A stretch of 24,851 nucleotides of DNA from a virus: positions 1 through 24,851 of the IMG/VR virus record IMGVR_UViG_3300017742_000113. One strand, given 5' to 3'. Below are positions 17,201-22,243 of this stretch, piece by piece (the stretch's first letter is position 1; each line of letters opens with the position of its first letter). The notes beneath the pieces are model-generated. The model was not told where the DNA came from and made no database searches. It worked only from the letters and a program-made list of their open reading frames with translations. The translations under genes and the position numbers were made by a program.

Positions 17201-18817
17201 GGTATATTTAGTTTCAGTATAGATGGAGTTAGTGATACTTATGAAGTACTTGACTCAACAAGTAGAACTCGTTTTGGAAGACTAAGAGCTGGAACAGACC
17301 CTATTGACGGAACAAACAGTATACGAAATGCTGGTATAACTTTAACGTCTGCTGGAGTTTTAGGAGGAGCCGGTGGCGGAACACTAGACCTCAACGATGT
17401 TAATGATACAGGAAGTACTAAAACAGGAGCTGCAAGAGCTAATGCAGGGCTAACTTCAGATGGAGATGTAGACAGAGCAGTACCAGTAGGTGTAGGTGGA
17501 ACAGGACAAACAAACACAAACAAATTTTTAAATAGCGGCATAGCTATTAGCCAAGGAAACTCTGGTGTATTTACACTAACAAAAGGGGATGGTACAACTG
17601 ATACCACTACTATAACAAAAGGTAAACTAGGACTTTCATATACAGACGGTGCTGACGTTACTGGAGACAATACTGCTAATGATGTTAGTAATGTAAATGG
17701 TACAGCAGCCTCTACCGTACAGGGCGGAGCTGCAAGAGCCAACGCAGGTCTAACTTCAGTTGGAGATGTCAGTAGAGCAGTACCCGTAGGTGCAGGTGGT
17801 ACAGGTCAAACAAATACAAATAAATTCTTAAATAGTGATTTAGGAATTACCTTAGATGGTAATAATATTACACTTACAAAAGCAGGAGATACTAATTCAA
17901 CGGACACAGTACCTACTGCACTTAAAAACTCTAATATAGCAATTAATGGTAGCGGACAGCTAACTGGTATTGGTACCGGGGTAAATACTGTTATATCAAA
18001 CGCATCGATAGTAGCAGGAGACATAAGCGGCTCTGGAAAAGCATTCGCAGTTTTACCAGCTTCAGGAGCTACAGTAGGTGCGGTATTAGGTACTAACCTT
18101 AAAGCATCCAACGGTACAACTACTCTAGGAGACAATGATGTTAAGAATACTGCACTTGATGTTGATATAGATGGAACAAGTATGAGGTTAAAAATAGGCT
18201 CAACTGTAACATCAACAGTAACAGCAACTCAAGGACTTGTTGGATTAAGTGGAGTATCTAATAATGCAGACCAAACAAGTAGTAATACTGCTAATGATGT
18301 TAGTAATGTAAACGGTACAGCAGCCTCAACAGTGAAGGCAGGAGCTGTAAGAGCAAATGCAGGTTTAACTTCAACTGGAGATGTTAATAGAGCAGTCCCT
18401 GTAGGAGTAGGCGGAACAGGTCAAACAGCTACAAATAAATTCTTAAATAGTGATATTGGTATTGCTATGGATGGAACTAATGTAACTATAACCAAAGCGG
18501 GAGATACTAACTCAGCTGTTGCTATTCCAGGTACTTTAAAAAATACTAATATTAGTTTTAGTAGACCAACTACGGGAACTTTAAGATTAAACAATGGCTC
18601 AAATAATGACATAACACTAACAGCAGCTGATGCTCAAATAACATCAGATTCAAGCGGTATAAATGTAGCAAGTGTGCGAAAAGCAACACATAATGGTAAT
18701 GCTATAAACTCTTCTGGAAATGTAACTTCAAGTATGAGTGTTGCAAGTGGAGGAAGTATAGTAGTAGGAAATATAACAATAGATGGAACAAACGGGAGAA
18801 TTTTAATTACAGACTAA
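11294..18817 (+). CDS. Tail tip attachment protein, gpJ-like, with giant fibre-like C-terminus
   Basis: At 2507 residues this is more than twice lambda gpJ (1132). The N-terminal 950 residues are the tip hub: TISEGPIEGLVDQGASIKLN at 38-57, VWIFMDLMTNPRYGLGQYI near 556, and GINGAMLRPGDVLNVQDPD near 755. A fibronectin III-like domain follows at about 972-1093. Beyond it are beta-rich modules: two related Ig-like units opening with NENHNFPS (near 1348) and NEAHTFPS (near 1578), and two units of the type WYDDIADVP...IWVSKG and WYSTLTAARN...VWFSVG. Collagen-like Gly-X-Y runs (near 1565, 1688 and 1859) join them. The C-terminus has three near-identical 36-residue repeats centred on VPVGVGGTGQTNTNKFLN. 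gpJ binds the host receptor; here the far C-terminus is the likely contact point. The stop overlaps the next ATG. Confidence 0.92.
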   Translation: MAIILRNDNENEPVVGGDLPTTSSNGMTREQTAVIYDTISEGPIEGLVDQGASIKLNGNPAYNYGDKDIVAILDSNDVSYVASTGVITDNNNPSFIDSANTAQGSRDVLIVGGSKAGTITTTIGNTTITSASGFTFAASDVIGEGEKRLQPQIRITSAGIDGSDLITTITEFVSSTSVKVALAPSASVSGTAVELDYVGTVSSYDNSNNRVTITAGGRNVSNVSATLSTPERTSEQAPLAKYDNFLWAFRNGEREQSYLPTPSGVGSGSAAHTVSGGDLKTVPNTGYPAWNQLRVSIGDNPTYTGTTKTVTADEMGIDNPGEVDLIRCTFNFPQGCYKWKAKDSTLRHAGALIRIKFHYQRGSNAYKTVIVNGASSYSNLPRKEGYTPDDGHYAAGGFSNKTKQGFNYLFEFDISKYGPFDDYYLTFERINEVGGEYGNWVVSNNAVLKVVENIVMDRLSYPYSAFGAVIVDAQDFSSIPKRSYEIRGLKVQVPTNYFPKDELIQGSSVRRTTPSYTRNVTSGVDTSNYTDWDGNFRGDIKTFAPGHANYDTVYTSNPVWIFMDLMTNPRYGLGQYINPDFDFAQIDRYTLFGLAKYCDELVPDGKGGQEPRFECNIYIQKSTNAIKVLKDFSSTMRSMLIWWNGSVTLGANIQKGAVYTFTKSNVIDGTFSYAGTSSRFKHNQVIVTWTNPEKQYKQDNVVIEDSSNIAKTGQVKTKNVTAFGCTSKGQAIRYGKWHLFSELNEEEIVNFSTGINGAMLRPGDVLNVQDPDVHDVVASGRVTTTTSSSSTVIKTDRDISSFLNTTDNFNLHLIYPLGGAYLTQQSATINSVDYKQGDLVLVDESGAAIDTDVKASNVRDDSGSIVQLFWSDEVRVETKPISSFNTTSITVSSAFSSAPNAEVIYTVSGQEEDGGNVAGSLKQYIVTSIKEDIQNLTFAISAQEYKPEKFTKIDRGYLIPDIPTVMQPPKDTDAVPEPTSVALEMVASGFGSEVGSTTDRDLLISWQHPVTTRVDDNGNNINDVYEHLSGYEIAYRHPGVDDPDKFIRITIPSLNTTSYNLSEVSGNGEIIVRVRTINTLGITSSWEQRRLTVNEEKILPFGVPTLGEGLNGGIMKGGILSCPINIESANGTVTFASSSYTFDSPSSEEESTITVSSGNTAFTTQADFDNLSDGQTGYLLLDHDGSLSRGATRTDLLQPIVFHTEETTTDIDGTENYFKYVKRLGESNEDFVQASGTITLSANSTEVSGSSTAFTTDFQPGDVIIIDTAGATRFFSTVSHITSDTALSLSTVSTRSYSGKNVFRQALRISNAEDCILGSVTNTSGVYSFINFSSGNRGTDAYSINGTNENHNFPSNAAGVVSDFSSFSNSYTVNKGTISYTFASSGSATNTFGLSTATTNCTAVVNSSTGAITVTAITADTASFIVTITDRGTSETIGTRVVSLGKSIPGAAGAGTDSRTVNLTASDYSITYAADGTTPTPSGTITLTATSQNFSNPFFKFTGDGISDEGTFTDGSGASDTFSFSIPSNIVTTPQTIKVGVSEANQTELAFDTITLTSLQQGSQGTDGAPAYTAIITNEAHTFPSSNTGVVSSFGGSGTKIEVYKGATQLTPVANTGTPGTGQYDITTTATNITVGSFTLNTGSEKNITVADHSGVANGTDNSEIEYSINIENDVTLTKAQTFTKSKKGTDGDDGATGKKVKELILYYPANFNNNTFSIPTTPTSGVYHFGNNVIASIASGWQQAIPDDAAGAIYWTSETLATESSTANTSGSLSWSTPGNSRTPQFQVEFIFQRSANQPTTPSITNFPVIPTNWYDDIADVPSGSDAIWVSKGTTQFSLVGGTYGFKTTWQAATRIEGSNGTDGTDGDDGNDGASNFTVFQESNTPPSQPSAGTSNPPTSSWYSTLTAARNAVSGDGLVWFSVGTKPGTSNTITWSVPIRYVEEYDHVGGTKPPFDANKFLVPVNTTDGIFSFSIDGVSDTYEVLDSTSRTRFGRLRAGTDPIDGTNSIRNAGITLTSAGVLGGAGGGTLDLNDVNDTGSTKTGAARANAGLTSDGDVDRAVPVGVGGTGQTNTNKFLNSGIAISQGNSGVFTLTKGDGTTDTTTITKGKLGLSYTDGADVTGDNTANDVSNVNGTAASTVQGGAARANAGLTSVGDVSRAVPVGAGGTGQTNTNKFLNSDLGITLDGNNITLTKAGDTNSTDTVPTALKNSNIAINGSGQLTGIGTGVNTVISNASIVAGDISGSGKAFAVLPASGATVGAVLGTNLKASNGTTTLGDNDVKNTALDVDIDGTSMRLKIGSTVTSTVTATQGLVGLSGVSNNADQTSSNTANDVSNVNGTAASTVKAGAVRANAGLTSTGDVNRAVPVGVGGTGQTATNKFLNSDIGIAMDGTNVTITKAGDTNSAVAIPGTLKNTNISFSRPTTGTLRLNNGSNNDITLTAADAQITSDSSGINVASVRKATHNGNAINSSGNVTSSMSVASGGSIVVGNITIDGTNGRILITD
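17426..18448 (+). repeat. Three 36-residue fibre repeats in the gpJ-like C-terminus
   Basis: Units of 108 bases lie at 17426-17533, 17726-17833 and 18341-18448, all in frame, with the core ARANAGLTS.GDV..AVPVG, then .GGTGQT.TNKFLN. A further stretch encoding TANDVSNVNGTAAST precedes units two and three (from 17672 and 18287) and is almost identical in DNA over about 40 bases. Spacing is 300 then 615 bases. GGTGQT-type motifs recur in many phage fibres. The DNA identity makes the region prone to in-frame deletion or duplication by recombination. Confidence 0.85.
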
Positions 18818-19728
18818 TGGCAAATCGAATATTATTAGGAGACATAGGAAGTACCTTTGGACTCAAAGTATCTAGAGCAGGTACTGATGTTACTACTGGA
18901 GCAGATAAAGATATGCTCTTTGACTCTACAAAAAATAGAACAGGGCAAATATATGGAGGAGGGGCTGGTATAACATTTGTAGATAGCTCTAGTGATCAAG
19001 AAGCATATGTAAGAGGAACAGCAAACTTATATGCTACTCCTTTTACTGGACAACCAAATGGGGGTTACACAGGAAAAAAGATAATAATAGATGGAACTAC
19101 TGTAACACTTAGTACTACTAGTAGTTACTTTAACTATACTTATACTACTGTAGATAACATGAAAACAGATATTAATGCTGCAGGTATAACAGGAGTAACA
19201 GCTTTTAGAAGCACTCTTTCTAGTACTGACCATAGGTTAGGGCTTAGAAAAACAACTTCTGATATGGTAATAACTTATCCCGCTTCAGACTCATTAGAAG
19301 CAATAGCAGGAATATCTGCAGGAACATATGACTATCCTGATTTGTCTTCTGCTGGATTAAACTTTTTAACTGGAGGAGCATCAAATAAACCTAATTTAGG
19401 ATATATACCTTTAGTACTTTTATCGGAGCAACATGCAGGAGGATATGAAGGTGAAAACAGCGAAGACGAAATATATGAATCTGTAAATAGACTCAATCTA
19501 TTCAAAACAACTTCTAGTACTATACACCCAGTAGCTGCACAAGCATCTCTACCTGCTGATCAAAGCAGCCAAGGTACAGCTGTAGGCGCTCCTGTAGCTG
19601 TAGGAAGATTTTATGAATATAGCGACGGTGACTATGCGCAAGAAACAGAAATGGTCAATGCAAATTTCTTTATAATAAGAATACCTTGTGCATATGGCTA
19701 TATGACAACTACTTATTTTGGAACATAA
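18817..19728 (+). CDS. Tail-fibre-associated paralogue 1 (MANR..LG tag)
   Basis: This 303-residue protein is the first of three neighbours that share an N-terminal tag: MANRILLGDIGSTFGLKVSR, then AGTDVTT and a MLFDSTKN segment. After about residue 45 the three have no obvious similarity. This one continues with a glycine-rich stretch, a serine/threonine/tyrosine-rich beta region (TTVTLSTTSSYFNYTYTT) and a mixed C-terminal domain ending RIPCAYGYMTTTYFGT. I know such proteins only as uncharacterised genes beside tail fibres in marine phages. Position directly after the gpJ-like gene, TAATG overlap included, suggests an accessory tip or fibre protein whose tag docks on a shared site. No enzymatic motif, signal peptide or membrane helix is visible. 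Confidence 0.6.
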   Translation: MANRILLGDIGSTFGLKVSRAGTDVTTGADKDMLFDSTKNRTGQIYGGGAGITFVDSSSDQEAYVRGTANLYATPFTGQPNGGYTGKKIIIDGTTVTLSTTSSYFNYTYTTVDNMKTDINAAGITGVTAFRSTLSSTDHRLGLRKTTSDMVITYPASDSLEAIAGISAGTYDYPDLSSAGLNFLTGGASNKPNLGYIPLVLLSEQHAGGYEGENSEDEIYESVNRLNLFKTTSSTIHPVAAQASLPADQSSQGTAVGAPVAVGRFYEYSDGDYAQETEMVNANFFIIRIPCAYGYMTTTYFGT

Positions 19729-19730
19729 TC

Positions 19731-20213
19731 ATGGCAAATAGAATAATACTAGGGAAAAACACAAATAGTAATCATGGACATAGTTCAGGTACTCCAGGAT
19801 TTGGACTTTATATATCAAGACCAGGAAAAGATGTAACTACTTGTACTGCAGATGAATTAATTTTTAATACTGACAATGGAACAGGAACAAGTTTAGGAAG
19901 AATAATATCTATGTATCAACTTGCACCTATACCACAAGCAGGAGGAGGAACAAACACCACGACTACCTCTAGTATAACAGCAGGAAACGCAGTAACTTTA
20001 GATATAAGTAGTATAGATTTTGGTATTGATTTTGGATTCATTAGTTTCGGACTTTTAGCTCCAGTAACATATGGAGCAGGGTCAACTGCAAGTTCTTACG
20101 ATTATAATGTGAGTGAGTCTTTGGAAACAATAACTATTGAAAATACAGGAACAACATCTTTAACTGTAAAATCATATGTAGTACCTAGGTACTCTAATTT
20201 GGCACTATTCTAA
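19731..20213 (+). CDS. Tail-fibre-associated paralogue 2 (MANR..LG tag)
   Basis: This 160-residue protein begins MANRIILGKNTNSNHGHSSG, then GFGLYISRPGKDVTTCTADELIF, so it has the same tag as its neighbours but with about nine extra residues between the LG and the GL. The start at 19731 was chosen over an earlier in-frame ATG at 19686 because the tag aligns exactly there and the earlier start would run into the upstream coding region; it lies two bases after the previous stop. The remainder is a small beta-rich domain with a run of Thr/Ser (GGGTNTTTTSSITAG) and an apparent Ig-like core (AVTLDISSIDFGIDFGFISF, VKSYVVPRYSNLALF). It probably belongs to the tail tip or fibre set. Function is unknown beyond that. 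Confidence 0.6.
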   Translation: MANRIILGKNTNSNHGHSSGTPGFGLYISRPGKDVTTCTADELIFNTDNGTGTSLGRIISMYQLAPIPQAGGGTNTTTTSSITAGNAVTLDISSIDFGIDFGFISFGLLAPVTYGAGSTASSYDYNVSESLETITIENTGTTSLTVKSYVVPRYSNLALF

Positions 20214-20830
20214 TGGCAAATCGAGTATTATTAGGTAAAAGAGGAAGCACAGACCATGGTCTATTTGTTTCTAGATCGGGACAGGATGTATTAACTTCTA
20301 CTCAACCTTTAGGGTTTGATTCAAGAGCTGCAGAAAGTCTAATTCTACATTCAGCCTCACAAGGAATACTAGTTCCAAATGTTCAAGATAGCTCAGGAGT
20401 ACAAGTTAGTTTTACATTTAATGGAGTAACTGAAAATCAACATACCGCGACTATTACACATAATTTAGGTTATGTACCTTGTTTTGCAGTACGATGGTGT
20501 ACTTATAATCAAATTACTAGTGGCTTAGCAACTGAAGTTTATCCTCCTTTCTCATACTACTTAGATCAAAGTTCGAGAGTAGAAGAGGGAGACGAAGAAG
20601 GAGAAGAAGTAGAATTCCCAGGAAGTACTGCAGAATCGGGACTAATAGTAAGCAGTACAACAAATAATACTATAGTATTAAAAAACACAGTAAGACAACA
20701 TCATGACGATGATACAACAGAAACAGCAGCAGGGTACATGAGAGGAACATTTCCTTATACTGATTCTAGATATTTTTGGAGTTGTGTAATATTTACAGCA
20801 GAAAATTTTTTAAACGGAGAAAGTTTATGA
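20213..20830 (+). CDS. Tail-fibre-associated paralogue 3 (MANR..LG tag)
   Basis: This 205-residue protein starts MANRVLLGKRGSTDHGLFVS and continues RSGQDVLTSTQPLGFDS, the third copy of the shared tag, in a TAATG overlap. Its body carries FNGVTENQHTATITHNLGYV followed by PCFAVRW; the T-I-T-H-N-L-G-Y motif is common in beta-structured tail fibre and tail knob domains. A very acidic loop (VEEGDEEGEEVEF, near residues 124-136) and a histidine/aspartate-rich loop (RQHHDDDTTE) follow. Such loops could bind metal ions, but this is only a suggestion. The stop overlaps the next start (ATGA). Role in host surface recognition is inferred from the motif and context. Confidence 0.6.
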   Translation: MANRVLLGKRGSTDHGLFVSRSGQDVLTSTQPLGFDSRAAESLILHSASQGILVPNVQDSSGVQVSFTFNGVTENQHTATITHNLGYVPCFAVRWCTYNQITSGLATEVYPPFSYYLDQSSRVEEGDEEGEEVEFPGSTAESGLIVSSTTNNTIVLKNTVRQHHDDDTTETAAGYMRGTFPYTDSRYFWSCVIFTAENFLNGESL

Positions 20831-21246
20831 TATATAATATATTTTATGATAATGATAAAAGCATAGTGTGGTCTACTACAGGACTAATCAATGACGCAAT
20901 AAAAAGCGCACAAGCAGATTTAGGAAACAGTCACGTTGCCTTAGAATCTGAAAATATACCTGATGGCAATTTCTATGTAAATAGTGATGCAACTGCCTTG
21001 GTTGAAAAAAGTATATTTAACTGTGTGTTTTCAACAACAAATCCTGCTATTGATGAAGTAGTTAATGTAACAGGAGTTCCAGTAGGCACAGAAGTATTTA
21101 AAGACGGTGACTCTATAGGAACTATGACAGATACTACATTAACCCTTACGACTCAAGAACCTGGGCAGTATATAATAAAATTTAAAAAACTCCATTATAA
21201 ACAACATAGTGGGACAACAGTAACAGTAAAGAGGTACGGACAATGA
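20827..21246 (+). CDS. Small fibre-cluster protein with beta-rich C-terminus
   Basis: This 139-residue protein starts at 20827 (MIYNIFYDNDKSIVWSTT): the ATGA overlap with the previous stop and GGAGA at 20816-20820 support it, whereas an in-frame ATG at 20776 lies deep in the upstream gene. The N-terminal half (residues 1-65) includes SAQADLGNSHVALESENIPD and NFYVNSDATALVEK. The C-terminal half is a compact beta domain: GVPVGTEVFKDGDSIGTMTD, TTLTLTTQEPGQYIIKFKKL, similar in feel to small Ig-like or PEGA-type sandwich folds. I cannot name a family. The tight coupling on both sides places it in the fibre operon, perhaps as an accessory or assembly protein. Confidence 0.5.
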   Translation: MIYNIFYDNDKSIVWSTTGLINDAIKSAQADLGNSHVALESENIPDGNFYVNSDATALVEKSIFNCVFSTTNPAIDEVVNVTGVPVGTEVFKDGDSIGTMTDTTLTLTTQEPGQYIIKFKKLHYKQHSGTTVTVKRYGQ

Positions 21247-21428
21247 ATATAAATTTAAGCAAAGGTAACACACCTGCAGAGAAAAGAGCAAACTATTACG
21301 CACAACTAAAAGAACAATTAGATTTACTATACCACGATATTGATTCTGGTAAGTTTGGCGATACAGCAAAAACTGGACAATTTTATTTAGCTAGGAAAGC
21401 TGTTAAAGACAAATTCCCAAACTCGTAA
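21243..21428 (+). CDS. Small helical fibre-cluster protein
   Basis: This 61-residue protein starts in an ATGA overlap with the gene before it (AGAGG at 21230-21234 precedes). It is highly charged and helical: AEKRANYYAQLKEQLDLLYH, then DIDSGKFGDTAKTGQFYLARKAVKDKFP. The segment QLDLLYHDIDSGKFG is a pattern I associate with many small conserved proteins near fibre genes of marine phages, but I know no function for it. Its size and helical nature would suit a fibre assembly helper or a short adaptor; this is a guess from position. It is the last gene before the strong promoter, so it probably closes the upstream transcription unit. Confidence 0.55.
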   Translation: MNINLSKGNTPAEKRANYYAQLKEQLDLLYHDIDSGKFGDTAKTGQFYLARKAVKDKFPNS

Positions 21429-21457
21429 GTCGAGCGTATACCGCTCAAAAATAGTTC

Positions 21458-21486
21458 TTGACACCACCTCATATTTTTGATATAAT
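21458..21486 (+). promoter_or_regulatory. Perfect consensus sigma70-type promoter
   Basis: TTGACA (21458-21463) and TATAAT (21481-21486) are exact consensus -35 and -10 boxes, separated by the ideal 17 bases. The expected start is near 21492-21494, only about 14 bases before the ATG at 21507, with a Shine-Dalgarno AGGAG at 21496-21500, so the leader is very short. This is the only gap of more than about 50 bases in the window. A housekeeping-type promoter here would let the downstream fibre genes be transcribed apart from the late operon. Confidence 0.88.
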
Positions 21487-21506
21487 TTAGCATATAGGAG
21501 TATAAT

Positions 21507-21845
21507 ATGGCAGCAGGAAATTATGATATAGTTATTGATCAAGGTTCAGATTTTTCACTTGAATTTAGTTTATCAGAAAACGGAACAGCAATCCCAATCA
21601 GTACACATACTGTAACGGCACAACTCCGTCCTACCCCTTCTTCCTCTACTCTTACAGCAACATTTACTTGCCAAATTACAAATGCAACCCAAGGAAAGTT
21701 TACTATGAAATTAGGACACGCCCTTACTGCAAATATAGCCGCAGGTAAATATTACTATGATACTGAAATATATAATTCTAGTGCAAATACAATTACTAGA
21801 CTTGTACAGGGTGTAGCGAGAGTTACTCAAAACGTGACAAGATAA
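21507..21845 (+). CDS. Small beta-sandwich structural protein
   Basis: This 112-residue protein is the first gene behind the strong promoter. It opens with NYDIVIDQGSDFSLEFSLSE and continues with THTVTAQLRPTPSSSTLTA and ITRLVQGVARVTQNVTR at the end. The Y-D-(I/L)-V-I-(D/E)-Q-G-(S/A)-x-F-S start followed by an alternating beta pattern is typical of small proteins next to fibre genes in many marine phages and recalls the N-terminal sandwich of baseplate/upper-fibre proteins of the BppU kind. That comparison is from memory of patterns and is tentative. The good RBS at 21496-21500 and TAATG coupling with the next gene suggest it is made in amount. It probably is a virion component of the tail tip. 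Confidence 0.55.
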   Translation: MAAGNYDIVIDQGSDFSLEFSLSENGTAIPISTHTVTAQLRPTPSSSTLTATFTCQITNATQGKFTMKLGHALTANIAAGKYYYDTEIYNSSANTITRLVQGVARVTQNVTR

Positions 21846-22225
21846 TGGCAACAACTATATCAATTACTCCACAAACAACTTCATTAGGCGCTACCACCAC
21901 TACCACAACATTAACGATATCTAACGCCGTAGGCGGGGATGTCTCAGATGCTGCAGGAATCACACTTACTTCCCCAGTAGGTACTCTGATAGGTAAAGAT
22001 AATGTACAAGATGCTTTAAACTTTTTAGCAAATCAATTTTTCGTATCAACAACAGCTCCTACGTCAAGCACAACAGACTTGGCAGAAGGGGATTTATATT
22101 ACGATACTGATGACAATCAGTTAAAGATCTACCGAGAAACAACAACTGGAAATTTTGAATTTGTTCCTATAATGATAGGCAACAACTCAGCGGACTCAGA
22201 TACGGTAGACGCAGGGAGCTTTTAA
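21845..22225 (+). CDS. Small tail-fibre-like protein
   Basis: This 126-residue protein has a threonine-rich N-terminus (TISITPQTTSLGATTTTTTL) and then GKDNVQDALNFLANQFFVST. A short beta unit follows: LAEGDLYYDTDDNQLKIYRE, then FEFVPIM. The GDLYYDTDDNQLKIY unit resembles the GELAYSSNSKKLFVG unit at the start of the next protein, a type of small beta module common at the ends of fibres. Its C-terminus (DSDTVDAGSF) also resembles the end of that protein (WTNTLDGGTF). These shared ends suggest proteins that assemble in the same structure. Start overlaps the upstream stop (TAATG). Function beyond the fibre set is unknown. Confidence 0.55.
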   Translation: MATTISITPQTTSLGATTTTTTLTISNAVGGDVSDAAGITLTSPVGTLIGKDNVQDALNFLANQFFVSTTAPTSSTTDLAEGDLYYDTDDNQLKIYRETTTGNFEFVPIMIGNNSADSDTVDAGSF

Positions 22226-22243
22226 GCTCGATAGGATAAAATC

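Noticed and set aside
19686-19730. Earlier ATG for the second tagged paralogue.
   Set aside because: The MANR..LG tag begins exactly at 19731, and the upstream codons are the other reading of the first paralogue's end.
20776-20826. Earlier ATG for the 139-residue protein.
   Set aside because: It lies well inside the previous gene, while ATG 20827 has an RBS and an ATGA overlap.
21432-21446. Small inverted repeat GAGCG-TATAC-CGCTC between the 61-residue gene and the promoter.
   Set aside because: The stem is only five base pairs and is followed by A-run, not T-run, so it is not a convincing terminator; an overlapping CTCG/CGAG pair competes. An operator role cannot be supported.
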